A stretch of 64,000 bases of DNA, taken from assembly GCF_015680235.1 (NCBI RefSeq), contig NZ_JADLJL010000001.1:248001-312000 (forward strand). Reading direction: 5' to 3'. Below, in pieces: positions 1 to 7,471 of this stretch. Origin of the DNA: Pseudomonas guariconensis. GTDB lineage: Bacteria; Pseudomonadota; Gammaproteobacteria; Pseudomonadales; Pseudomonadaceae. How positions within the stretch are numbered: position 1 is the stretch's first letter; each line of letters opens with the position of its first letter. Made by a program: the position numbers and the translations under genes. The notes under the pieces were generated by a model. The model was not told the DNA's origin. It did no database searches and was given only the letters and a program-made list of their open reading frames with translations.

Positions 1-524
1 GCACGAATGTGCATCAGGTTCTTTTCGGGGATCTCCCGTTCGACTCCGTTCTCGCTGTACTTGTACTGAAGACGACCGTTTTCCAGCCTCTTCACCGACA
101 CGCACTGAGGAAGCAGCGGCACCAGCGCCACTACGCGCTGGCCGACCATCTTCTTCTCGACAAAGGCGTTGCCCCGCAAGCACAAGCTTGCCACCACCAA
201 CAGCATGAACCGCTGAGGAGTCATTTCGGCATTTGGCACTCGACACAGCAATCGGTACAGCGGGTGATCCTTCGCCGGCTCCCTCGATCCATCCGGAAGA
301 CGCCGGTAGAACCTCAGTGGCAGCGTGGATACCGATTCTGAGAGCAGCCGAACGCATGCCCACACCGTCGACAGTTGAAGCGCCTTGTCTACGGTGACGT
401 GCTTGCCACTGGCCGAGCTGCCGAACCACTCTTGCCAGAAGGCGCCGGTATTCAGGCCGATGGGCACGCCCAGCCAGTCCAGCAGTGCGGTCTTTACCCG
501 CCCTGGTTTCTTATTGCGCGCCAT
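1..524 (-). CDS. HK97-family phage portal protein, N-terminal part (cut by window edge)
   Basis: The minus strand is open from an ATG at 524 to the window edge, giving about 174 residues with no stop. The start reads MARNKKPGRVKTALLDWLG and contains WACVRLLSESVSTLPLRFY and NAFVEK, which are typical of HK97-type portals. These form the dodecameric ring at the capsid vertex through which DNA is packaged and where the tail attaches. The ATG overlaps the terminase stop in a TAATG junction, so the two are translationally coupled in the late packaging operon. The C-terminal half, and presumably protease and capsid genes, lie to the left of the window. Confidence 0.9.
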   Translation of the reverse strand, partial: MARNKKPGRVKTALLDWLGVPIGLNTGAFWQEWFGSSASGKHVTVDKALQLSTVWACVRLLSESVSTLPLRFYRRLPDGSREPAKDHPLYRLLCRVPNAEMTPQRFMLLVVASLCLRGNAFVEKKMVGQRVVALVPLLPQCVSVKRLENGRLQYKYSENGVEREIPEKNLMHIR

Positions 525-2236
525 TAGATTCCTACCATGATGGGGTTTTCGAAGAAGCCATCCAGATTGGAGTTGTCGGCTCCACCCAACTTGATCACCA
601 CGGCGCAACCGGTGATCAGGCTCACCATGCCGTCGATCTTGTTCTCCGGACGCTCCTTGTTGGGATAGATGTTGTCCTTCACGTCGAGCTTCGCGACGAC
701 GTTCGAAGCCATCCAGGTCAGCACCGGGCAGTCGCCGTGGGCCAGCTTTCGTTGCAGCACCAGCGCCTCGACCTCTTTCATGGGCTCGCTCAGGTTCTGC
801 ACCGTCTGGCGCAGCTCAACCATCGGCAGCCCCTCGGCATCCATTTCCTGGGCAAGCTGGGTGGCCTGCCATGGGTCGTAGGCATAGGCTCGAATGTCGA
901 ACCGGCCGGCAAATTCGCGCATGTCCTCTTTGATGACTTCGAAGTCGGTGACCTCGCCATCGGTGAGTGTCAGCAAGCCAAGCGCATCGAACTCGCGGTA
1001 TCGGGCGGTGTTGCTGTCCAGCTCCTCGAGCACGCGCGCTTCCGGCAGGTAGTACCTGGCATGGATATGCCAGAACGGATCGTCGCCATGCGGCGGAAAG
1101 ATCAGCACATTCGCGGCAATGTCGATCTTGCTCGCCAGGTCGAGGCTGCCGTAGCACGGGCGCCCCTCCAGCTCCGCAAGGCTCTTCCTGGCCGGAGCCT
1201 CTTTCCAGCGCAGCATGTTGAGCCAGGCATTCTTGGCACCGACCCACTCGTTGAGGTGCTTGGTGCGGAAGGTCGCTTGCTTGGTTGCCGACTGCATCGC
1301 GTCACGCTGGCGGGCCAGCAAGAAGTCCTCACCGACAGAGATCCCGAAGTTTGGGTTTGCCTTGCGTAGCGCTATATCGCTGGTCCAGTCGTCTCCCTGG
1401 TCGATGGTGTAGAGAGCCGCCCAGAGGTCTGTCCGATCGATCACGCCTTCCAGCATCCGCTCGGCATCCCGGATCAGTTGGTGGCATGGGCCACCAATGC
1501 TTGATCCAGCTGTGGTGATCACCAGCATTACGGGCTGCTCGCGCGCCCCCATGCCAGTCTCCATCGTGTCATACAGCGTGGAGTCTTGGTGCTCATGGTA
1601 CTCGTCAACGATCGAACATGATGGAGATGCACCGTCGCCTGGCTTTCCGATTACCGGCTCGAAGCGCGATCCGTCGGCCAGCACGACCATATTGGAGGCG
1701 TTCACGTCGACACCATAATGCTCGCGCAGGTCGTCGGTGCGTTCGACCATCTGCTTGGCCGGCCTGAACACCTCCCAGGCCTGCTTCTCGGTGGTAGCGC
1801 CGGAGTAGACCTCGGCCCCGAATTCTCCATCAGCGACGAACATGTACAGGCCAACCCCGCCGCCGATGATCGACTTGCCATTCTTGCGTGGCACAAAAAT
1901 GAGGATTGTCCGGTAGCGCCGGGTGCCGTCCTTCTTGCGGACCCAGCCGAACGGCACGCAGACAGAAAAAAGTTGCCAGGGCTCAAGCTTGATCAGCTGC
2001 TTCTTTCCGCCCCATTTGCCCTTTGTGTGCGGCAGCAACTGCAGGAACTTGGCGACTCGCTCCCCCTTGGCCGGATCGAACTTGTACGGGAAGTCCTTTC
2101 GCTTCGAAGCAGCCAGGTCGTCAAGGTGACGCTGAGCCAGCAGCTTGATCCACTTGCAGACGAGAATCTTCCCGGCGACAACATCCTTGGCGTACTTCTC
2201 AGCCGCCTTCATCAGCGGAAATTTCGTCTTTGCCAT
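524..2236 (-). CDS. Phage terminase large subunit
   Basis: The product is about 570 residues, the size of HK97/P27-associated large terminases. These are the packaging motor: an N-terminal ATPase and a C-terminal nuclease that cuts concatemers. Visible motifs are FVPRKNGKSIIGGG (Walker A-like, near residue 115) and SCSIVDEYHEH (Walker B-like DE, near residue 207). The C-terminal half has Asp-containing strands (CYGSLDLASKID and AYDPWQATQLAQ) fitting the RNase H-like nuclease. An ATG at 2236 follows a GTG at 2239. The ATG overlaps the small-subunit stop (TGATG), so it is preferred. Confidence 0.93.
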   Translation of the reverse strand: MAKTKFPLMKAAEKYAKDVVAGKILVCKWIKLLAQRHLDDLAASKRKDFPYKFDPAKGERVAKFLQLLPHTKGKWGGKKQLIKLEPWQLFSVCVPFGWVRKKDGTRRYRTILIFVPRKNGKSIIGGGVGLYMFVADGEFGAEVYSGATTEKQAWEVFRPAKQMVERTDDLREHYGVDVNASNMVVLADGSRFEPVIGKPGDGASPSCSIVDEYHEHQDSTLYDTMETGMGAREQPVMLVITTAGSSIGGPCHQLIRDAERMLEGVIDRTDLWAALYTIDQGDDWTSDIALRKANPNFGISVGEDFLLARQRDAMQSATKQATFRTKHLNEWVGAKNAWLNMLRWKEAPARKSLAELEGRPCYGSLDLASKIDIAANVLIFPPHGDDPFWHIHARYYLPEARVLEELDSNTARYREFDALGLLTLTDGEVTDFEVIKEDMREFAGRFDIRAYAYDPWQATQLAQEMDAEGLPMVELRQTVQNLSEPMKEVEALVLQRKLAHGDCPVLTWMASNVVAKLDVKDNIYPNKERPENKIDGMVSLITGCAVVIKLGGADNSNLDGFFENPIMVGI

Positions 2237-2619
2237 CACAGCTCCGCGAATGCATTGCCCTTCGGCGCGTCCTTCTTGACGCCGCCAACCTTGGATCGGT
2301 CGGCCGGCGTCATGCCGAACTTGCCGAGCATGGCCTCCAGTCGCACCAGCTTGGCAGCAGGGAAATCGAGTGGGTCATTGCGGAACTGGGCCAGTAGGTT
2401 GGCGGCCAGTTCCAGTGTCAGTCGGTCGGAGTTCGTCAATACGCCTCCTGGGGCGTACTTGGCGATTTCCTTCCAGGCGTGGAGCACTGCTCCATTGATG
2501 TGAGCTGGCGGGGCGGTCAGCTCGCCCACCGGTTCAGCATCCTCGCGGCGCCGCTGGGGGTCTTTCTTGAACGCACCCGTCAGCTCAAGCACGTTCGTCG
2601 GCTTGCGCGGTCGGGCCAT
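2236..2619 (-). CDS. Phage terminase small subunit, P27 family
   Basis: A 127-residue protein beginning MARPRKPTNVLELTGAFKKD, the usual opening of P27-family small terminases, which recognise the packaging site and load the large subunit. The N-terminal segment RKPTNVLELTGAFKKDPQRR is basic and the middle is helical (LTLELAANLLAQFRND). The reading frame is open further upstream to 2712, but the family start and length support ATG 2619. It sits directly upstream of the large subunit with a one-base overlap, and downstream of an HNH nuclease, the standard cos-phage layout. Confidence 0.9.
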   Translation of the reverse strand: MARPRKPTNVLELTGAFKKDPQRRREDAEPVGELTAPPAHINGAVLHAWKEIAKYAPGGVLTNSDRLTLELAANLLAQFRNDPLDFPAAKLVRLEAMLGKFGMTPADRSKVGGVKKDAPKGNAFAEL

Positions 2620-2746
2620 TTTGGAAACCTGAATTTTGCGGAAATAGAAAAAAGGCTGAGGGCGCGGTGTCCGAGCGAAAGGGCCTGAACTTTTGACCCT
2701 CCCCCTCCCCATAGGCGAGATTTCGTCTCATTTGCGCCGTTTTCGA
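2620..2746. other. Gene-free gap between HNH and terminase genes, possible cos region
   Basis: This 127-base gap separates the HNH nuclease from the small terminase. In HK97-like cos phages the cohesive-end site normally lies here. It contains a C-rich run around 2697-2711 and no credible gene. The assignment rests only on position and known gene order; the cut site cannot be read from sequence. Confidence 0.3.
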
Positions 2747-3115
2747 TCATTTCTTGATCGATTTCGACTCCCGCTGCGTCTTCGCCTTGTGGCAGTCGCG
2801 GTTGATCGCCCGAAGATTGTCGTCATCGTCGGTACCGCCGTGGGCTATGGCCACGATGTGGTCAACCTCATGCGCTTCGCGGATGCGACCATGCCGGGCG
2901 CAGTCGTCGCACCGACAGAGGTACTGGTCTCGCTTCAGGATTCGCTCACGCTTGCGGCGCCAGGGGCGACCACCACGGCCCGATCCCTTGCGTGTCGCCC
3001 AGGCCTTGGCCTGCTCTGCAGCCAGGTCGGAATGGCCATCACAGTAGCCATTGGCGTTGCGGTGCAGTGATCGGCAGCCCTGCGCCCGGCATGGTCGCTG
3101 CGGTCTCAACGGCAT
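2747..3115 (-). CDS. Phage HNH endonuclease
   Basis: A 122-residue protein with an HNH signature in the C-terminal half: HEVDHIVAIAHGG, then DNLRAINRDCHKAKT, giving the His-Asn-His metal-finger layout. Upstream Cys pairs (CRCDDC) probably bind a structural zinc. Such nucleases are encoded beside the terminase in many HK97-type phages and help the terminase cut cos DNA. It overlaps the next upstream gene by ten bases, as expected in a tightly packed late operon. The N-terminus is rich in Arg and Cys (RPCRAQGCRSL), also common in the family. Confidence 0.9.
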   Translation of the reverse strand: MPLRPQRPCRAQGCRSLHRNANGYCDGHSDLAAEQAKAWATRKGSGRGGRPWRRKRERILKRDQYLCRCDDCARHGRIREAHEVDHIVAIAHGGTDDDDNLRAINRDCHKAKTQRESKSIKK

Positions 3116-3285
3116 GGCGCACCACTCAGGTAAGTCAGTGGCGGGGTATCGGGATCAGGGCCAAAGTCATCCGCCAGAGCTTCGATCAGCGCCAGGTTCT
3201 GCGTTGCGATCTGCTCCAGCAGGCCGGTCTGCTTTTGCTGCTCGGCCAGGACCTGCTCCAGCAACGAGATCACGGGCTCGCTCAT
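3106..3285 (-). CDS. Small phage protein of unknown function
   Basis: A 59-residue protein starting MSEPVISLLEQVLAEQQKQT. It is mostly one amphipathic, possibly coiled-coil helix (LLEQVLAEQQKQTGLLEQIA) followed by an acidic, proline-rich tail (DDFGPDPDTPPL). The frame is open to 3336, but the ATG at 3285 begins the helical part and is preferred. It overlaps the HNH gene at its 3' end. Proteins of this shape are common between holin and terminase genes of Pseudomonas prophages. I do not recognise a function. Confidence 0.6.
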   Translation of the reverse strand: MSEPVISLLEQVLAEQQKQTGLLEQIATQNLALIEALADDFGPDPDTPPLTYLSGAPCR

Positions 3286-3363
3286 ACGCCACCTTTGTCC
3301 ACTTGTTGATCCATTCGCGCCGGGCGGCGCATCCACTGCAGGCCATCGCCTACCTCCCGCTAC

Positions 3364-3594
3364 TTACTCGCCGCTCCAGCCCATCAGCTTGAGCTGATCA
3401 TCGATGGCTGTGAGCTCTTTCCTGAAGTGTTCTGCCAGAGACCCCACAACAGCAGCCAGAACATCTGGCGCCTGGTAGTCACCGGTGATCATCAGCGCGA
3501 CACCTGAGCCACTCAGCACGGTGTCCAGACGACGCTGTACCTGGTCTCGCGTGAAGAACAGGCTGTTCGCGGTGGCGATCTGGTTTCGATTCAT
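3364..3594 (-). CDS. Small phage protein of unknown function
   Basis: A 76-residue protein (MNRNQIATANSLFFTRDQVQ) ending in LKLMGWSGE, with no membrane segment, no cysteines and no family I recognise. It starts three bases after the holin stop, so it belongs to the same leftward lysis/late operon. Position between holin and HNH suggests a lysis accessory or packaging-associated role, but the sequence itself does not show one. Confidence 0.65.
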   Translation of the reverse strand: MNRNQIATANSLFFTRDQVQRRLDTVLSGSGVALMITGDYQAPDVLAAVVGSLAEHFRKELTAIDDQLKLMGWSGE

Positions 3595-3597
3595 TGG

Positions 3598-3921
3598 TTA
3601 CCCTTGGGCCTTTCGAGACAGGAACAGGTCGGAGTAGCCGCGAAGCTTCTCCACCCCCATGAAGCCGACCATGCCGCCCGCGAAGGTTGCCATACCCTGT
3701 GGCAGGCCCATCCATTCGAGCAGCGGCACCAGGGCCAGGGTGATGAGGCCACACAGAGCACCCTCCAAGAACATCTGACGGCGGGTACCGCCGCCATACA
3801 CCACCCGGAGGACGGCGATCGCAACGGACAAGCCGGCGGCGCCAAGCTGGGGCTGATGGGCAATCACCCAGGCGAGCACAGCGGCCCACAGGCCAGGATC
3901 CTTCTCGGGCATGTTTGGCAT
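3598..3921 (-). CDS. Phage holin, lambda family type
   Basis: A 107-residue protein with three likely membrane segments: LWAAVLAWVIAHQ (about residues 11-23), LGAAGLSVAIAVLRVV (26-41) and LEGALCGLITLALVPLLEW (52-70). A glycine-rich helix (MATFAGGMVGFMG) and a charged C-terminal tail (RKAQG) follow. This matches class I holins that permeabilise the inner membrane at the end of the lytic cycle. No endolysin gene is visible next to it in the window, so the lysozyme must be elsewhere, probably further left. Confidence 0.8.
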   Translation of the reverse strand: MPNMPEKDPGLWAAVLAWVIAHQPQLGAAGLSVAIAVLRVVYGGGTRRQMFLEGALCGLITLALVPLLEWMGLPQGMATFAGGMVGFMGVEKLRGYSDLFLSRKAQG

Positions 3922-3952
3922 CTCGGTTCCTCCCTTTTCGGGGAGCTCAAAT

Positions 3953-3979
3953 GAAAAAGCCCCGGCATTCGCCAGGGCT
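3953..3979 (-). terminator. Rho-independent terminator after the DUF2513-like gene
   Basis: On the minus strand a GC-rich stem AGCCCTGG/CCGGGGCT with a six-base loop is followed by TTTTTCAT. It lies between the gene at 4002-4259 and the holin, so late transcription must read through it or restart after it. Confidence 0.7.
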
Positions 3980-4001
3980 CTGTGTCGATAGAGAATTAGG
4001 A

Positions 4002-4259
4002 TCAGCTTTCTTTATTAAGCCGATCCAGCAAGTCATGACCGCTCCAGGTCAGCTTAAAGCAGTCAGAACCAGCAAGTGAGGGCTCACGTCGAACAAAGCC
4101 ACCACCGGTAAGAAGATCGAGTTGGTAGTCGAATGAAGCAGAATCCGAGACGGTAACGAGCAAGCCTTCACGCAACTCATCTCGCCGAACCCCGCTCAAT
4201 GGAGAGTTCTCCTCCAGCCAGATCAGAACTCTTTTGACCAGCTTCAAATCACGAAACAT
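4002..4259 (-). CDS. Small DUF2513-like phage protein
   Basis: An 85-residue protein: MFRDLKLVKRVLIWLEE at the start, a middle FDYQLDLLTGGGFVRRE and an end FKLTWSGHDLLDRLNKE. This three-block pattern, a helix, a winged-helix-like turn and the LTW-GH-LLD ending, resembles DUF2513 proteins found singly in prophages. These look like winged-helix DNA-binding proteins but have no settled function. It is flanked by terminators on both sides, so it is probably a separately expressed moron-type gene and not part of the late operon. Confidence 0.65.
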   Translation of the reverse strand: MFRDLKLVKRVLIWLEENSPLSGVRRDELREGLLVTVSDSASFDYQLDLLTGGGFVRREPSLAGSDCFKLTWSGHDLLDRLNKES

Positions 4260-4279
4260 CTCATCTTTCCTTGACTACA

Positions 4280-4312
4280 GATAAAACAAAGCCCGACGCA
4301 ATGGTCGGGCTT
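4280..4312 (-). terminator. Terminator after the gene at 4384-4962
   Basis: A perfect seven-base stem GCCCGAC/GTCGGGC (4291-4310) is followed on the minus strand by TTTGTTTTATC. On the plus strand the tract is poorer (TTCTCTTC), so the leftward direction is more likely. It ends the transcript of the presumed late-regulator gene. Confidence 0.75.
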
Positions 4313-4383
4313 CTCTTCGTCACTCCTCAACACGCGCAGGAATGACAGGATGTAGAAATAATCGGCCATGCGGCCATTTGATG

Positions 4384-4962
4384 TCAAGCGGCATTTTCCA
4401 TCGAAAGACCTTCGTAGCTCAGGATGTCGGCAGCAGCCTCCAGTGCTTCTTCGGCCATCTGCTTCAGAACGTCCTCGATGTCTTTCCTCCAGCGGCGCCG
4501 CGTTCGCTCAGGCCGGGCATCCGGGTCCCATCGGTTGATGTCGTAGAACTGAGCCGGCAGCACGATCATGTCGCTCGACCGCTTTCCGTCGGCGCCCTTC
4601 ATCTTCGGAATCGCCCAGGCCGTAACGGCGCTGGTAATGAACAGCTTCGGGGCATGAGAGGCAACCATGGGTATCAGGCGACTGATCGACTGAACCTTCC
4701 GCCCCTTGTGCGTGCTGAATCTGGCCACCAGCACATCCCAGTGGCGTGGCTTCAGCTGACTGTGCAGCCGGGCGAATACCCAGCAGTCCGCGTCCATACG
4801 ACTGATCTCGCCGCGCTCGACCGATCGGCTCAAGGTGGCCATGTCGTGACCGTCTTCGCTGCCGGGCTCGTATAGCTTCTGCCAGGCCTGCTTGCTGGTG
4901 TTGTCGATCGCTTCTGCAGCCAGGGCCGAGACGACCGCCGCGAGTACGCTGCTGTAAATCAT
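4384..4962 (-). CDS. Phage protein in the late-antiterminator (Q) position
   Basis: A 192-residue basic protein (MIYSSVLAAVVSALAAEAID) with DCWVFARLHSQLKPRHWDVLVARF, a possible helix-turn-helix region around residues 60-85, and an Arg-rich RPERTRRRWRKDIEDVL segment. It is the last gene of the leftward early operon before a strong terminator and the lysis genes, which is where lambdoid phages encode the late antiterminator Q. That is an argument from position; I do not see a decisive Q-family signature. Overlap and spacing with upstream genes fit cotranscription from the cro promoter. Confidence 0.55.
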   Translation of the reverse strand: MIYSSVLAAVVSALAAEAIDNTSKQAWQKLYEPGSEDGHDMATLSRSVERGEISRMDADCWVFARLHSQLKPRHWDVLVARFSTHKGRKVQSISRLIPMVASHAPKLFITSAVTAWAIPKMKGADGKRSSDMIVLPAQFYDINRWDPDARPERTRRRWRKDIEDVLKQMAEEALEAAADILSYEGLSMENAA

Positions 4963-4973
4963 GTCCTTCCCCC

Positions 4974-5288
4974 TCAGTCCCCGGTGTAGTTGGTCCCGCC
5001 GGCGCCGCGCCGGTTGCTTCCCTGATATGTCGCCTCAGGCCCGGATGCCTGAGGGTTCTTCAACTGCTCGATCTGCCGGAGCGCTGCCCGAAGCCTCATG
5101 CTGAGCTGGGTCACCAATTCATCCAGGGCCAGGGCGTCGCCGTTTGCAGCCGCTACCCAGCCCGAGGCGTTGCAGTGGTCGCATGGCAGTTCGTGAAACA
5201 CACCCTGAGTGACCGCTCTCCCACGGCACAAAGGGCACTCGTCCAGCTCGATCACGGCCTTCTTAAATGCCGGGCCGTGCTTCTTCAT
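4974..5288 (-). CDS. Small phage protein with a CxxC...CxxC zinc motif
   Basis: A 104-residue protein with CPLCRGRA (residues 18-25) and CDHCNASGW (about 36-44), a DnaJ-like two-knuckle zinc-ribbon arrangement. A helix (LDELVTQLSMRLRAALRQIEQL) and a Gly/Asn-rich tail follow. Its ATG overlaps the stop of the upstream gene (TGATG), showing translational coupling. Such proteins are frequent in Pseudomonas prophage early operons without an assigned role; the zinc motif suggests nucleic-acid or protein contact. Confidence 0.65.
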   Translation of the reverse strand: MKKHGPAFKKAVIELDECPLCRGRAVTQGVFHELPCDHCNASGWVAAANGDALALDELVTQLSMRLRAALRQIEQLKNPQASGPEATYQGSNRRGAGGTNYTGD

Positions 5289-5572
5289 CAGCCGACCACC
5301 TTCAGCCCTTGGGCGCGCAGCGACTTATCAGCAACTTCGCGCGCCCATGCTGCATCCGGGTCACCCATCTGGACGGGGAACGGGTTGGTGACGCGAAGGC
5401 TTTCACGGGAGGCCTGCCAAGCCCACCAAGCGACTGCCGTTTCGCGATGCACAAACCCGCCTTCACACCACTCGAATCGACACTCTCGGATGTTCATTCC
5501 TTCTGCTAGAAGCAGGCTGCGGTAAGCCTTCACGAACTGATCCCGTAGGGCCTCGGGCTCGGAAATATTCAT
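5288..5572 (-). CDS. Hypothetical phage protein
   Basis: A 94-residue protein beginning MNISEPEALRDQFVKAYRSL, with a Trp-rich centre (AVAWWAWQASRESLRV) and no membrane or metal motif. It is coupled to both neighbours: its ATG overlaps the recombinase stop (ATGA) and its stop overlaps the next ATG. It resembles the short Trp-rich proteins often found in the nin-like region of Pseudomonas phages. I cannot assign a function. Confidence 0.6.
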   Translation of the reverse strand: MNISEPEALRDQFVKAYRSLLLAEGMNIRECRFEWCEGGFVHRETAVAWWAWQASRESLRVTNPFPVQMGDPDAAWAREVADKSLRAQGLKVVG

Positions 5573-6867
5573 TTCGAATCCTCGCTAATTACAAATGCGG
5601 TAAGGTCGCTCGAAGCCGCGCCCGCTTTGGGCTGCACCAGATTCTGCGAATTTGCGGTTAAGGCCTCGGTAAGGTTGTGGATGGCCTTGAACCCGACCTG
5701 ATCGAGCCAGCCGTGCCACGTCTCCAGGGCTGCCCGGCGCTGCTGCATGGCTTGGGTGTGGATGTAGGTGCTGGCGATCTTGCCCAGCGTGTGGTTCAGC
5801 AGCATCTCGCCGATGTGGCCGTCGATGCCGAGGTCGGTCCAGGTGATGCGGGACACCTTGCGCAGGTCGTGGCTGGTCCACTCTCCCTGCCCCAGCCGCT
5901 TGAACACGTTGCTGGCCTGGGTCTCGCTCAGTGACACGCCGCGACGACTCGGGAACAGGTACACGCCCTCATAGCCGCGGGCCTGCTGAGTCGCCCGGTA
6001 CCGGACCAGCAGCGCCTTCACCTGGGCAGTCAATGGCAGGCGGTGTTCGGCCCGGGTCTTGGTGTTGGCGGCCGGGATGAACCACTCGGCAGCGGCCAGA
6101 GAAATATCGCTCCAGCGCGCCATGCGGGTCTCACCGATGCGGGTGCCGTGGGCCAGCATCATCAGGGCCAGCATGGCGTCGCCCGGTGCCTGCTCGAACG
6201 CCTGGGCCAGCTGCTGCATCAGCTCCGGCAGTTGCACGTCACGCAAGCGGGCCGCCTTGGGCAGGATCTTGGCCTTGGTGAAGTCGTTGAAGCGCATCCC
6301 GGCCATGGAGTTGTGGTCGATCAGGCCAAGCTTCAGGGCTTGGCGGAACGCTGTCAGCAGCAGCGCGAACATTTGCCGCAGATACGACAACGACACCTCG
6401 GCTTGGCAGGGCCACATCAAGTGCTTGTCCAACGACTCGGCACTCACGTCGGCAATGGCCAGGCCGCCCAGGCGTGGCTTTAGGTGCTGGGCAACGGCGG
6501 AACGCGCACCGGCCTTTCGTTTCGCCGATAACGAACGGTCACGGGCCAGGCGGTCGCCATACCAGTCGAGCAACTGGCCCACGGTGGCCATGCCAGAGGC
6601 TACCGGCGCCGTGGCGGGGTCGCGCAACAAGCGTTGGCGGAGGGCGGGCAGCTCGGCGATCACCGCCGTCGCGCTCAGGTCAGGCCAGCGAGCGATCGGC
6701 ACCCAGCGCTTGCCACGAACCAGATACCAAGTGCCACGGTCGCGACTGCTCCAGAAGCGCAGGTAAAGCCCCGGATGACGCGGGTCGCGCAGGTCGCGCA
6801 CCGACTTGTCGCCGGCCTGCCGGCGGACTTCGGCCTCGCTGAGCTTCACTTCGCGGGTCGCGGTCAT
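5569..6867 (-). CDS. Second tyrosine recombinase inside the replication operon
   Basis: A 432-residue protein with an N-terminal DUF4102-like arm domain (VRDLRDPRHPGLYLRF, KRWVPIARWPDLSA), a core-binding domain and a complete catalytic set. Arg243 lies in AHGTRIGE, His333 and Arg336 in SHDLRK, His359 in LLNHTLGK and Tyr368 in ASTYIHTQ. It should be an active site-specific recombinase. It is not the tRNA integrase, which is at the other end of the prophage. The ATG at 6867 overlaps the VRR-NUC stop (ATGA), so it is expressed with replication genes. An upstream open frame to 6936 is ignored for that reason. Confidence 0.88.
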   Translation of the reverse strand: MTATREVKLSEAEVRRQAGDKSVRDLRDPRHPGLYLRFWSSRDRGTWYLVRGKRWVPIARWPDLSATAVIAELPALRQRLLRDPATAPVASGMATVGQLLDWYGDRLARDRSLSAKRKAGARSAVAQHLKPRLGGLAIADVSAESLDKHLMWPCQAEVSLSYLRQMFALLLTAFRQALKLGLIDHNSMAGMRFNDFTKAKILPKAARLRDVQLPELMQQLAQAFEQAPGDAMLALMMLAHGTRIGETRMARWSDISLAAAEWFIPAANTKTRAEHRLPLTAQVKALLVRYRATQQARGYEGVYLFPSRRGVSLSETQASNVFKRLGQGEWTSHDLRKVSRITWTDLGIDGHIGEMLLNHTLGKIASTYIHTQAMQQRRAALETWHGWLDQVGFKAIHNLTEALTANSQNLVQPKAGAASSDLTAFVISEDSK

Positions 6868-7280
6868 GCGGCCACCGTGGCGGGCTGCAGCAGGTAATGG
6901 TGGATGGTCTGGATCGCATCGATTCTGCCCCGGCACACCACAGCCAGGTAGCCTTGCCGGTGAAGCTTCTGCAGGTAGGCATCCTGGCTCGGCGATACCG
7001 GCGCATCGAACGGCGGCTGAGCCTTGAACTCGATGTACAAGCCAAACCAGCCGCCGCGCGCCATAGGCAGGACCAGGTCAGGCACGCCAGCCTTGACGCC
7101 CTGCCCTTTCAGCTTGGCAGCCACGGCCTTGACCCGATGCCCACCATTCGGGACGTGGTAGATCAGCGAGTAGGCCTCGGGGAAGCGCAATTGCAGCTCC
7201 TGCATCAACGCGGCCTGTTCCTGCCCCTCCCTGTCGATCGGCTTGGCGCGGCCAGGCTCCATCACCGCGAATTTGCGCAT
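6864..7280 (-). CDS. VRR-NUC domain nuclease
   Basis: A 138-residue stand-alone VRR-NUC protein. The family motifs are visible: YHVPNGGHR (residues 42-50), GVKAGVPDLVLP with the catalytic Asp, and GLYIEFKA with the Glu-x-Lys. These PD-(D/E)xK nucleases cut branched DNA and replace RusA/Gp-type resolvases in many phages. They help resolve recombination intermediates before packaging. The start ATG at 7280 lies inside the preceding small gene, overlapping it by 19 bases; the frame is open further upstream, but family length supports this start. Confidence 0.88.
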   Translation of the reverse strand: MRKFAVMEPGRAKPIDREGQEQAALMQELQLRFPEAYSLIYHVPNGGHRVKAVAAKLKGQGVKAGVPDLVLPMARGGWFGLYIEFKAQPPFDAPVSPSQDAYLQKLHRQGYLAVVCRGRIDAIQTIHHYLLQPATVAA

Positions 7281-7471
7281 AGGTCTTCTCCTTGGAGGTC
7301 GATGACGGTAAAGGCGCCGGGCCACATCCGGGCGCCGTGCGCCTGGGCCAACGCCTCTTCGCGGTACAGGGCCACGGGCTCCCGGGCGCCATACGAAATG
7401 TCGAGCTGGTCGCTGCGGCAGTAGAGCGCGTAGCGGTACTCGGCGGGATTCGGGATGAGCAGCGTGCTCAT
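7262..7471 (-). CDS. Small hypothetical phage protein
   Basis: A 69-residue protein, MSTLLIPNPAEYRYALYCRS onward, without membrane segments. Its start overlaps the stop of the replication protein P gene (ATGA) and its end overlaps the VRR-NUC start, so it sits in an unbroken chain of coupled genes. Aromatic and acidic content is that of a small globular protein. No family recognised. Confidence 0.6.
   Translation of the reverse strand: MSTLLIPNPAEYRYALYCRSDQLDISYGAREPVALYREEALAQAHGARMWPGAFTVIDLQGEDLCANSR

Noticed and set aside
4384..4962. Firm naming of this gene as antiterminator Q
   Set aside because: Only gene position supports it. No clear Q-family motif could be read, so it is kept as a positional suggestion.
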